Source of the DNA: an uncultured Lachnospiraceae bacterium
Lineage (GTDB): Bacteria; Bacillota; Clostridia; Lachnospirales; Lachnospiraceae
DNA length: 34,430 nucleotides
Direction of reading: 5' to 3'
Assembly: GCA_947177445.1 (NCBI GenBank)
Contig: CAMWUL010000033.1
Coordinates: forward strand, 1 to 34,430
Shown here: positions 17,001 through 24,024 of the stretch, in pieces
How positions within the stretch are numbered: the stretch's first letter is position 1
Layout of the letters: every line of letters starts with the position of its first letter
Made by a program: the position numbers and the translations under genes
Notes under the pieces: generated by a model
What the model was told of the DNA's origin: nothing
The model's input: the letters and a program-made list of their open reading frames with translations, nothing else
Database searches by the model: none

Positions 17001-17231
17001 AATCTGCTTTTTCCCGTCTCCCTCCGGCGCGAGAATCCTCAATGCTTCTCCCGCGTCCATGCCGTCCAGATCCGCCAGAATCACATCGGCCTGCGCAGCC
17101 AGAGTCTGATCCGGCATAAGGCTTTCTGTGAATTCATGGGTAAAATTCTCCAGCGGAGGCATTTCCTTAATAATTTCAAATACCCGGCTTTGACGGCCTG
17201 ACAAATAAAAATGAAGATGACAGTGATACAT
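14094..17231 (-). CDS. Hybrid sensor histidine kinase with PAS domains and two receiver domains
   Basis: This 1045-residue protein has no membrane segment, so it is probably cytosolic. In order: a divergent receiver-like N-terminus (about 1-115, with ILADLDG); PAS-like sensor domains at about 128-245, 252-375 and 380-510; a HisKA phospho-acceptor with NMSHDIRTPM (His544); and an HATPase with N box SNAVKYT (Asn662), DTGIG (696-700) and GTGLG (726-730). A receiver with Asp836 and Lys887 follows, then a second receiver with Asp975 and AKP near 1028. It would sense an internal signal and relay phosphate within itself. No Hpt domain or DNA-binding output is present, so the target is elsewhere. GAGG lies 9 bases before the ATG. 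It has its own promoter and terminator. Confidence 0.9.
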   Translation of the reverse strand: MYHCHLHFYLSGRQSRVFEIIKEMPPLENFTHEFTESLMPDQTLAAQADVILADLDGMDAGEALRILAPEGDGKKQIILIAQKDQIFALEEYPPQVRDIWTAPMSDGEIRFRFLRWQQVCKAEKDSWEISQYLEATINHSPNLVWYKDKEGIHRKVNDSFCSTVNKTRQQVEGRGHAYIWDVEEDDPACIESENEVMSRKTTCISDEMIRTGEGMRTLTTYKSPLYDLDGSVMGTVGVAIDVTQERAYEQEIIKKNHTLETIFTSIDCGVILHTLDGKKILSINRAALKILGYESQEELAAGGFDLVAASIVEEDKEKLREDIRELKNVGDSASVSYRVQHKNGEILHIMGNVKLLEENGELVYQRFLLDCTAQKLQEKKKEQYLNALLQALSTDYNFVCAVDLDTETGSVLRNDEDTGCVFETAFRSEKTFRENMETYIQEYVYEEDREMLREAALGLKEELAEKKQYYVDHRILIDGEMKYFQMKAVRSGSWEADHGIVLGFRSVDAEIRNEMEKKSLLEDALMQANQANKAKSIFLSNMSHDIRTPMNAIVGFTALAIAHIDRREQVEEYLKKIMTSGNHLLSLINDVLDMSRIESGKMHLDEKPCSLPDILHGLRSILQADIRSKQLELYIDAVDVMDEEIYCDKLRLNQVLLNLLSNAVKYTCAGGIITMRITEKPGAPEDCARYEFYIKDTGIGMSKEFVERIFEPFERETTSTISKIQGTGLGMAITKNIVDMMNGTIQVKSEPGVGTEITVSFVFRIHSGTQEPKVIPKLKGCRALVVDDDFNTCDSVSYMLGQLGMRAEWTLSGKEAVLRTKQAIMREDNYCVYIIDWLLPDMNGVEVTRRIRKETGGNVPVIVLTAYDWSDIEEEAREAGVTAFCSKPLFLSELRSCLHSVIGAEEKEEKKTSERKENFQAGRILLAEDNELNQEIATAILGDAGFTTEVAENGQIAVEMLKRSEPGYYQLVLMDVQMPVMNGYEATHEIRALENRELASIPILAMTANAFEEDKQQAIQCGMNGHIAKPIDVEKLFETLEYILN

Positions 17232-17309
17232 AATACATATCCTCTCTGCACTTGTCTAATAGTTGTGGGCGCATTTCCTTATTATTATAGGAATCACAAC
17301 CCTGTGGCT

Positions 17310-17339
17310 ATTGTAACAAGTCCTATGGGAATATGTCAA
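17310..17339 (-). promoter_or_regulatory. Promoter of the hybrid sensor kinase gene
   Basis: Minus strand: perfect -35 TTGACA (17339-17334), 18-base spacer, -10 TACAAT (17315-17310), just past the stop of the flippase-like gene. Confidence 0.7.
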
Positions 17340-17345
17340 TACCGT

Positions 17346-18476
17346 TCACGCCATAGGCAGCTCCGTTCCCTCCATTCGGGCGTTCAGATACCTTCTCACG
17401 GCTCTCACCCTGGCTCCCGTCTGCCCCGAGGTCATCTCCCGCAGCGCCCTGTTACGGGCTTCACGGCTGGTACGGATGTGAACCACGGCGGCCACTGCAC
17501 AGCTGATCAGCAAAAATGCATAGAAGCTGATACCCCGGGATACCAGCATGGCCGGTGTGACCAGCTCGGCTCCAAATACGGCGGTAAAGGCAGTGACAAA
17601 GCCCACTTCGGCAGGTCCCACAGCACCGGGCAGCGGCAGATTACATACCGCCAGGGTTAGCAGTGCCTGAAGGCCCGCCACCTGGATCCAGCTCTGCCCC
17701 TGAAGCCCAAAGGCCAGATACACCGCCCAGGGAACAGAAAACAGCATTCCCAACTGTACCAGACACAAAAGCAGCACTCTCAGCACCAATCCCGGATTCT
17801 TTCGGATACATGCGGCACCCCGCCCGTACTCGGCCAGCTGCCGGTTCAGCTTTTCCCTGGCCGCCTCAGGGTTCCGAAGAATTCGCATCGCCTGAAGCAG
17901 AGTCAGCACCTTTCCGCAAATACGTCTGGAAGGTCCCGGCAGAAACATGACCATGGCCATACCCAGCGTAAGCGCTATCATCATTCCCGCTCCATAAAGC
18001 AGAAACACCCCCAGACCGCTTCCCATGACGGCGCGCACATCGGGGAAAAGCATCCATACCGCTCCGCCCCAGATCAGGGTGGATACCTGATAGCAGGCTG
18101 CTATAAGCATCATATTCAGCGCTCCGTGGGCGGCGGGAACACCGTCCTTACTCATATAATAGATCTGTGCCGGCTGTCCTCCCGTGGCGGAAGGCGTGAT
18201 GGAGCTCACGTAAAAACCCACGAAGGAATATCCCAGACAATGGCCATAGGAAATCCTGTGCCCCAGCCGTCCCAGAATCAGTCTGCTGCACAGGGCTTCA
18301 CACCCCACATACCCAAACATCAAAGCAAGCCCCAGCAGCAGGAACCAGAGATTTAAATGCTTCATACATGCCCATAGAAGACCCACGGGCTGCCCCCGGA
18401 ACAAAACGACCCCGGTAACGCACATCAACGCCGCCATCATAAGCAGGCCCAGCCAGCTTTTCTTTCCCTGCATCAT
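17346..18476 (-). CDS. Flippase-like membrane protein (LPG_synthase_TM / UPF0104)
   Basis: This 376-residue membrane protein has about eight helices and fits the transmembrane domain shared by MprF and the UPF0104 family. Family members move or help make lipid-linked products, as MprF flips lysyl-phosphatidylglycerol. The conserved segment SITPSATGGQPAQIYYMSKDG lies near 93-113, and LPLPGAVGPAEVGF lies in the later helices. No aminoacyl-transferase (MprF C-terminal) domain is present, so it is a stand-alone flippase-type unit. Its ATG overlaps the stop of the upstream glycosyltransferase by 4 bases (ATGA), so the two are translated together. A role in moving the glycolipid made by that enzyme is an inference. 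Confidence 0.82.
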   Translation of the reverse strand: MMQGKKSWLGLLMMAALMCVTGVVLFRGQPVGLLWACMKHLNLWFLLLGLALMFGYVGCEALCSRLILGRLGHRISYGHCLGYSFVGFYVSSITPSATGGQPAQIYYMSKDGVPAAHGALNMMLIAACYQVSTLIWGGAVWMLFPDVRAVMGSGLGVFLLYGAGMMIALTLGMAMVMFLPGPSRRICGKVLTLLQAMRILRNPEAAREKLNRQLAEYGRGAACIRKNPGLVLRVLLLCLVQLGMLFSVPWAVYLAFGLQGQSWIQVAGLQALLTLAVCNLPLPGAVGPAEVGFVTAFTAVFGAELVTPAMLVSRGISFYAFLLISCAVAAVVHIRTSREARNRALREMTSGQTGARVRAVRRYLNARMEGTELPMA

Positions 18477-19576
18477 ACTGCCACCTCCTCTGTTCTGGCA
18501 ATCTCCGCCATCAAACGATCCAGACTTTCCAGCTCCAGCCTCTCCTTAAGCCTCCCCATCCGTGCCGCAGCGCCTGTGAGCCGCTGTCTGTCCATCAAAA
18601 TTTCCCTGATCTCTCCGGCACAATCCTGCCGGTCCGCCACCCAGCCGATGCCTTCCTGAACCAGCCAGTCGGCATTGCCCCGCTCCTGCTGCAACGTAGG
18701 CGGCCAGGTAAAAATCGGCACCTGGGCAAAAATTGTCTCAAACAAAGTGATCCCGCCCGGCTTGGAAACGATCAGATCTGCCCGGGACATATACTCCCAG
18801 ACCCGGTTGGTATAGCCCTCGACCTGAATATTTTCCCACCTGCCCTGCAGGCGCTCCAAAAGCTTTCTGTTTCGTCCTGTGATAATGGTGGTATGTGTAT
18901 CGGGAATCGAATTAAGCGCATCATAAAAGTCATCTGTCTTCGGCAGAAGCCCCAGACCGCCTCCCATAATCAGCAGCTCCCGCTTCTCCCCCGGTTCCCG
19001 ATGAGACAGACTGCGGAACTCTTCCCGCACGGGAATACCGGTGACGCAGACAAGCGCCGGATCCACTCCCTTTTCTATCAGGCTGCGGCGGATCTCCTGG
19101 CTGGCCACCATATAGCAGTCCGTATTCTGGTTAATCCATTCCGGATGTGAAGACACATCGGTGACACAGGTGATCAGGGGCAGGTCCAGCCCTGCTTTTC
19201 CTTTAAGCCCGGCTTTCCCCTTAAGCCGTGATACCAGCTGGGCACAAAGAGGATGGGTGGCGATCACCGCGTTGGGCCGCCGTTTGTGGAGCAGCTCTAC
19301 CAGCTTATCCAGAAACACACCCTCGAAGGGCGGTACGGCATCCGGATGCCCCAATGCAGTCAGCTTATAATAAGTATTAAACAGATGGCTTCCGTGAGAT
19401 ACCACCAGATTGAAGCATTTATATATAGCCTCGGAAAGATTCGGCATGGCATAGGCCGGGAAATCCACCACTTCCACCTCCGCGTCGGGAAAGCTGTGCA
19501 GCAGCTGCTGACGCAGGGACTGGGAAGCCACCCAATGTCCCATGCCAAATTTGCCGGTGAGGATCAGGATATTCAT
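18473..19576 (-). CDS. MGDG-synthase/UgtP-like glycosyltransferase (glycolipid or MurG-superfamily)
   Basis: This 367-residue enzyme has two halves of GT-B shape. The N-terminal half opens MNILILTGKFGMGHWVASQS, with the G-x-G-H loop of the MGDG synthase domain. The C-terminal half has IMGGGLGLLPK and a nucleotide-sugar site around SKPGGITLFETIFAQVP. Relatives such as UgtP/YpfP transfer sugar from UDP-glucose or UDP-galactose to diacylglycerol, giving glycolipids and lipoteichoic acid anchors. The frame could start at 19612, but AGGAG lies 8 bases before the ATG at 19576. An 18-base tandem duplication (19190-19225) gives LKGKAG twice. The gene is coupled to the flippase-like gene downstream. 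Confidence 0.85.
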   Translation of the reverse strand: MNILILTGKFGMGHWVASQSLRQQLLHSFPDAEVEVVDFPAYAMPNLSEAIYKCFNLVVSHGSHLFNTYYKLTALGHPDAVPPFEGVFLDKLVELLHKRRPNAVIATHPLCAQLVSRLKGKAGLKGKAGLDLPLITCVTDVSSHPEWINQNTDCYMVASQEIRRSLIEKGVDPALVCVTGIPVREEFRSLSHREPGEKRELLIMGGGLGLLPKTDDFYDALNSIPDTHTTIITGRNRKLLERLQGRWENIQVEGYTNRVWEYMSRADLIVSKPGGITLFETIFAQVPIFTWPPTLQQERGNADWLVQEGIGWVADRQDCAGEIREILMDRQRLTGAAARMGRLKERLELESLDRLMAEIARTEEVAV

Positions 19577-19756
19577 GTTACATTCTCCTTTCACGACGCC
19601 CCGCAGCGCCATACACGGAATGCAGGCCTGCGGAAGCGTTTCAATGGAGTTAGTGTAGCATTTTATCCTAAAAACAGACGCAGAAAAATCTAAATACTTC
19701 CTAAAGATCTCCGTATGGATTCGTAAAGGCAGCGCCGATTAAAGCGTTTCCTTAAA

Positions 19757-20449
19757 TCAGACCTTAAAGCGGTATCCAACTCCCCAGATGGTCTCGATAT
19801 ACTGAGGCTTGGCCGTGTCCGCCTCGATCTTTTCGCGGATCTTCTTAATATGCACCGTAACGGTGGCAATGTCTCCGATGGAATCCATATCCCATATCTC
19901 CCGGAACAGCTCCTCCTTGGTAAACACGTGGTTGGGATTCTCCGCCAAAAAGGTCAGCAGGTCGAACTCCTTGGTGGTAAAGGTTCTCTCCACTCCGTCC
20001 ACATAGACCCGCCGGGCCGTCTTGTCGATGCGAATGCCCCGGATCTCCACAATATCGTTCTGAGGCTTCTGATTGGTACCCACCAGCCTTTCATAACGCG
20101 CCATGTGAGCCTTCACCCTTGCCACCAGCTCACTGGGACTGAAGGGCTTTGTCATATAATCATCGGCCCCCAGGCCCAGGCCCCTGATCTTGTCGATATC
20201 GTCCTTCTTGGCAGAGACCATCAGAATCGGAATATTTTTTTCCTCCCGGATCTTGCGGCATACCTCAAAGCCGTCCATTCCCGGCAGCATCAGATCCAGA
20301 ATCACCAAATCATAGCTTCCGTTTACAGCCTCCGCCAGCCCCTCGTCCCCGGTATTGCAGATGGATACCTGAAAATCGCTCAGCTCCAGATAGTCCTTCT
20401 CCAGATCCGCTATGGCCACCTCGTCCTCAATGATCAAAATCTTGCTCAT
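19757..20449 (-). CDS. OmpR-family response regulator (candidate controller of the vanG-type operon)
   Basis: This 230-residue cytosolic transcription factor has a receiver domain (1-118) with Asp9, the phosphorylated Asp52, Ser79 and Lys101 all present. A winged-helix DNA-binding domain (about 130-230) ends in the typical IWGVGYRFKV. The frame could run from 20560, but the true start at 20449 has an AGG-type ribosome site about 7 bases upstream, and the receiver fold begins there. It follows the sensor kinase gene by 82 bases. The pair lies divergent to the vanG-type genes, so it may be their VanR, but the sequence alone does not separate it from other OmpR regulators. The glycolipid genes downstream are another possible target. 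Confidence 0.9.
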   Translation of the reverse strand: MSKILIIEDEVAIADLEKDYLELSDFQVSICNTGDEGLAEAVNGSYDLVILDLMLPGMDGFEVCRKIREEKNIPILMVSAKKDDIDKIRGLGLGADDYMTKPFSPSELVARVKAHMARYERLVGTNQKPQNDIVEIRGIRIDKTARRVYVDGVERTFTTKEFDLLTFLAENPNHVFTKEELFREIWDMDSIGDIATVTVHIKKIREKIEADTAKPQYIETIWGVGYRFKV

Positions 20450-20531
20450 ATTGTTACCTGCCTTTCCACAGTTTACTATGCTCTCAGCATCCATACGTTT
20501 CCCATACATTCGTTTTACAGAGCTTTCCTGC

Positions 20532-22019
20532 TCAATCCTGCCTCTCGTCCTGCAGCTCAATATATTTTCTCAGCACAAAGTGCATACAGGTTCCCTCGCC
20601 CTCCCTGCTGGTGGCCCAGATATACCCGCCGTGATCCTCGATGATCTTTTTTACGATGGACAGGCCGATACCGCTGCCTCCCTGAGCCGAGTTCCGGGCG
20701 GCGTCTGTCCTGTAAAACCGTTCGAATATTCTGGGCACATTTTTCTGGGCGATGCCCTTTCCGTTGTCCTCGATCTCCACGCGGATGGAGTCCATCTCGT
20801 CCAGTATGCGGATATCGATGACTCCCCGGGGCTTATCCATATATTTTATGCTGTTGCTGATAATATTGTTGATAACCTTTTTCATCTGCTCCGGATCGGC
20901 GATGACCATGGTGTCGGAACGGGCCAGATTGGAATAGTTCAGCTCAATATTCCTCTGCTCCAGGTCCAGTCCCACCTCCTCGATACAGTCTCCGAAATAA
21001 TCAGCCACATTGATGCGGTGAAAATTGTAGGGAATCCGGTTGTTGTCAATACCCGAGTAAAAGGTCAGCTCATTAATCAGCTTCTCCATGTCGTTGGCCT
21101 TGCTGTAGATGGTCTTGATGTATTTGTCCATCTTTTCCGGCGTGTCCGCCACCCCGTCCATAATGCCCTCCACGTAGCCCTTGATGGCGGTGATAGGCGT
21201 CTTCAGGTCGTGGGAGATATTGCTGACCAGCTCCCGGTTCTGCTTCTCCTGCTCCTTGTTTTCCTCTGTAGTCTCCTTCAGCCGCAGGCGCATGTCCTCG
21301 TAATTACGGTAGAGATCCCCGATCTCTCCCCGCACATCCGTCTCCAGGGCATACTCAAAATTTCCTTCCTTGATCCTGCGCATGGCCACATTCAGCTCAC
21401 TGATGGGAGTAAACACCCCCCGGTGAATCCATTTGGTAAGCATGATACCCGTAAAAATCAGAATCAGCAGGATCGCCACAAACATATCGACCAGCAGGTG
21501 TCTGGAGATCAGCGCATTCATTCTGGAGATCACAAAGGCGCTGCCGGGACTTCCGTCGGGAAACACAAAATCGATCTGCCTGACATATTTGTCATATTCT
21601 TCATAGTAAAATCCGGGCTCCTCCGCGGCCTCGCTGTTCCTGTATTCCGGAAGCTCCGGGAAAATAGCCCGGGCGGCCTCCTCGTTTCCCGCATAATACA
21701 GCTCGTCGCCTTTTCTCACCAAAATATAAGTGGTCTTTTTGGCGATTTCCGAATTGACCATCTCCAGGTATTCCTTGTCCGCCAGCCGGGAGGGATCCTT
21801 TTTCACCTGCTTCTGCAATTCATTGTAGGCCCTGTCGGTTCCTCTCACCACCTCCTGGAGATTTTCCGACAAAACCGTATAATCCATGGGACCAATGGGC
21901 AGTCCCTTCTGCGAGTTGATCAGATACAGCCCGATCCCGCAAAAAGCCATGGCCGTCAATGCCAGCGGAAGCACAATGATTATGATCAACGTCACTCTCA
22001 GTCTTGTCTTAAACTTCAT
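20532..22019 (-). CDS. Membrane sensor histidine kinase (HAMP-HisKA-HATPase), candidate VanS-like
   Basis: This 495-residue sensor has membrane helix 1 (about 8-34), an outside sensing domain of about 140 residues rich in Glu and Tyr, helix 2 (about 174-196), and HAMP (197-250). HisKA follows with SNISHDLKTP (His270), then an HATPase with Asn389 in SNSIKY, DNGKG (418-422) and GSGIGLSI (448-455). It should phosphorylate the response regulator encoded just after it. AGGAG lies 7 bases before the ATG at 22019; the in-frame ATG at 22100 has no such site. Described van operons usually carry the regulator gene first; here the kinase is first. VanS identity is suggested only by position beside vanG. 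Confidence 0.88.
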   Translation of the reverse strand: MKFKTRLRVTLIIIIVLPLALTAMAFCGIGLYLINSQKGLPIGPMDYTVLSENLQEVVRGTDRAYNELQKQVKKDPSRLADKEYLEMVNSEIAKKTTYILVRKGDELYYAGNEEAARAIFPELPEYRNSEAAEEPGFYYEEYDKYVRQIDFVFPDGSPGSAFVISRMNALISRHLLVDMFVAILLILIFTGIMLTKWIHRGVFTPISELNVAMRRIKEGNFEYALETDVRGEIGDLYRNYEDMRLRLKETTEENKEQEKQNRELVSNISHDLKTPITAIKGYVEGIMDGVADTPEKMDKYIKTIYSKANDMEKLINELTFYSGIDNNRIPYNFHRINVADYFGDCIEEVGLDLEQRNIELNYSNLARSDTMVIADPEQMKKVINNIISNSIKYMDKPRGVIDIRILDEMDSIRVEIEDNGKGIAQKNVPRIFERFYRTDAARNSAQGGSGIGLSIVKKIIEDHGGYIWATSREGEGTCMHFVLRKYIELQDERQD

Positions 22020-22124
22020 CACTCTGCTCCTTCCTGCCGCATTTTCATTAGTATAGCACATTCTATTGTGAAAAGTGTAAAGCCCCGAAAATATTATCAT
22101 AAAAAAATTATAAAATTCCTGCTA

Positions 22125-22153
22125 TTTACAATTTGCCACTTTGAATGTAGGAT
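22125..22153 (+). promoter_or_regulatory. Candidate promoter of the vanG-type operon
   Basis: -35 TTTACA (22125-22130), 17-base spacer, -10 TAGGAT (22148-22153), in the 210-base region shared with the divergent sensor kinase gene. The match is moderate. A TATACT -10 for the kinase lies on the other strand at 22055-22050 without a well-placed -35, as expected for an activator-dependent promoter. No repeated operator was recognised. Confidence 0.35.
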
Positions 22154-22229
22154 AAGAAGGTATACAATACAGCAAAATAAATGGGAATGATACAGAATAA
22201 AATATATGGTCAAGAAAGGAATGCAATCT

Positions 22230-23321
22230 ATGAAAAAGAAAAATATCCTTGTCATTTTCGGAGGCTGCTCCTCGGAATACAGTGTATCCCTCTCCTCCGG
22301 TACCGCGGTGATCCGTCATCTGGATCCGGAAAAATTCAATCCTCTCATGCTGGGCATCACCCGGCAGGGCCGGTGGCTCTGCTATACCGGACCGGTAGAG
22401 AAGATTCTGGACGACACCTGGCATACCTCTTCCTTCTGCGCCCCCGCCGTCCTCTCTCCCAGCCGGGGCGAGGGCTGCCTGCTGGTACAGAAGGGCAACG
22501 AGCTTCTGAAGCTCCCGGTGGATATGGCCTTTCCGGTGCTCCACGGAAAAAACGGCGAAGACGGAACCATTCAGGGTCTCATCGAGCTGGCCGGAATCCC
22601 TCTGGCAGGCTGCGGCACCTTGTCCTCCGCCCTCTGCATGGATAAAGACCGGGCCCACAGGCTGGTAAAGCCGGAAGGCATTCTGGTTCCCCGGTCCATG
22701 GTTTTGGAAAAGGATTTTTGTCCCGAGGATGCCCTTGCCTTTGGACGTACCACAGGCTATCCCCTGTATGTGAAGCCTGTAAAAGCAGGCTCCTCCTACG
22801 GCGTCTCCAAGGTGGCAGGGGAAGGAGAGCTGACAGACGCCATAGCTCTGGCCTTCCGGCATGACGACCAGGTGATTCTGGAAGAAAACATTCCCGGCTT
22901 CGAGGTCGGCTGCGCCGTTCTGGGCAATCAGGAGCTTATGGTGGGCGAGGTGGACGAAATCGAGCTCTCCGGCGGATTTTTTGACTTTACGGAAAAATAC
23001 ACTCTGAAGACCTCCGCCATCCATGTTCCCGCCAGAATCGCTTCCGAAAAGGCGGAAGAGATCAAGGAGGCCGCCAGAGTCATTTACAGGGCCCTGGGCT
23101 GCACAGGCTTTGCCAGAGTGGATCTGTTCCTGACACCGGAAGGACAGATTTACTTTAACGAGGTCAACACCATCCCGGGCTTTACGGAGCACAGCCGCTA
23201 TCCCGGCATGATGAAGGCCGCCGGCCATTCCTTCGGGGAAATTCTGACTCGTATCGTGGAGCTGGGAATGGAAAAGGCCGCCGGATATTCCTGCCAGACC
23301 CAGGAGGCGGAAGCCCTATGA
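22230..23321 (+). CDS. vanG: D-alanine--D-serine ligase, VanG type
   Basis: This 363-residue ATP-grasp ligase joins D-Ala to D-Ser for peptidoglycan precursors, which lowers vancomycin binding. The N-terminal domain opens NILVIFGGCSSEYSVSL, the middle has YVKPVKAGSSYGVSKV (180-195), and the C-terminal domain has FARVDLF and FNEVNTIPGFTEHSRYP. The omega-loop region reads FDFTEKY (251-257) followed by TLKTSAIHVPA. The EKY form belongs to the D-Ser group (VanC, VanE, VanG) rather than to housekeeping Ddl or the D-lactate ligases VanA/VanB. AAAGGA lies 9 bases before the ATG at 22230, against none for the ATG at 22206. It overlaps vanXY by 4 bases. Specificity rests on motif recognition without alignment. 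Confidence 0.88.
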   Translation: MKKKNILVIFGGCSSEYSVSLSSGTAVIRHLDPEKFNPLMLGITRQGRWLCYTGPVEKILDDTWHTSSFCAPAVLSPSRGEGCLLVQKGNELLKLPVDMAFPVLHGKNGEDGTIQGLIELAGIPLAGCGTLSSALCMDKDRAHRLVKPEGILVPRSMVLEKDFCPEDALAFGRTTGYPLYVKPVKAGSSYGVSKVAGEGELTDAIALAFRHDDQVILEENIPGFEVGCAVLGNQELMVGEVDEIELSGGFFDFTEKYTLKTSAIHVPARIASEKAEEIKEAARVIYRALGCTGFARVDLFLTPEGQIYFNEVNTIPGFTEHSRYPGMMKAAGHSFGEILTRIVELGMEKAAGYSCQTQEAEAL

Positions 23322-23917
23322 GCGGGCGCCCGATATCCGGCAATCAACTATATTCCGGAGAAGAACCCTGTCAGGAATTCCTGATCCTGGTGAATGCAAG
23401 CCATGCTCTGACGGAGGATATTCCGGAGCCCCTGGTTCCGGTCCACCCCCAGGCACCCTCCATTCTCATGCGAAGCTCCGCCGCCGTCATGCTCTCCCGG
23501 CTGATGCAGGACATACAAGGCTGGAAAGGAATTGCTCCGGTAAGCGGATGGCGTTCCCGGGAGGAACAGCAGGCCATCTGGGATACCTCCCTTCGGGAAA
23601 ACGGACTGACCTTTACTCAAAAGTACGTGGCGCTCCCGGGGCACAGTGAGCACCAGACCGGGCTTGCCATCGACCTGGGACTTCGTCAGGAGCACATCGA
23701 CTTTATCTGTCCGGAATTTCCCGACACGGGAATCTGCCGGATTTTCCGGGAAAAAGCGCCTGACTACGGATTTATCCTGCGATACCCTCCGGGAAAGGAA
23801 CATATCACAGGAATCAGCCATGAGCCCTGGCATTTTCGTTATGTGGGCCGGCCCCATGCCCGGATCATGGAGCAGGAGGGGCTGACTCTGGAAGAATATG
23901 CTGCACGAATTGGCTGA
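23318..23917 (+). CDS. vanXY: VanXY-type D,D-dipeptidase/D,D-carboxypeptidase
   Basis: This 199-residue zinc peptidase of the M15 family is predicted to remove D-Ala-D-Ala dipeptide and the last D-Ala of precursors, so only D-Ser-ending precursors remain. Zinc ligands fit SEHQTGLAID (His112, Asp119) and ISHEPWHF (His172), with Glu169 as catalytic base. Arg79 in SGWRS fits the transition-state Arg of VanX. There is no signal peptide or membrane anchor, as in VanXY and unlike VanY. Its ATG overlaps the vanG stop by 4 bases, so the two are translationally coupled. Confidence 0.88.
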   Translation: MSGRPISGNQLYSGEEPCQEFLILVNASHALTEDIPEPLVPVHPQAPSILMRSSAAVMLSRLMQDIQGWKGIAPVSGWRSREEQQAIWDTSLRENGLTFTQKYVALPGHSEHQTGLAIDLGLRQEHIDFICPEFPDTGICRIFREKAPDYGFILRYPPGKEHITGISHEPWHFRYVGRPHARIMEQEGLTLEEYAARIG

Positions 23918-23993
23918 GCCGTCAGGAATGGCGCTGCCGCCGCAGACAGTATGATAAAAGAATTGAATTCTACATAGAAATTCTGAAATGAGT

Positions 23994-24010
23994 GTCCGCT
24001 GTTTGCGGAC
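23994..24010 (+). promoter_or_regulatory. Hairpin just upstream of the vanT ribosome site
   Basis: GTCCGC (23994-23999) pairs perfectly with GCGGAC (24005-24010) around a 5-base loop, directly before AAAAGGGG and the vanT ATG. It has no T tract after it. It could shield or expose the ribosome site or protect the downstream message. It lies in the 107-base gap between vanXY and vanT. Confidence 0.5.
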
Positions 24011-24024
24011 AAAAGGGGTGTAAA

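Noticed and set aside
17346..18476. Full MprF (lysyl-phosphatidylglycerol synthase)
   Set aside because: Only the membrane part is present; the C-terminal aminoacyl-transferase domain is missing.
20450..20560. Extended N-terminus of the response regulator
   Set aside because: The added 37 residues run into the 3' end of the kinase gene and are not receiver-like. The ATG at 20449 has a ribosome site and begins the fold.
20412..22190. A 592-codon open frame on the plus strand
   Set aside because: It is antisense to the sensor kinase, which has intact H, N and G boxes; the open frame follows from the codon bias of the real gene.
22122..23228. A 368-codon open frame on the minus strand
   Set aside because: It is antisense to the vanG-type ligase and has no recognisable domain.
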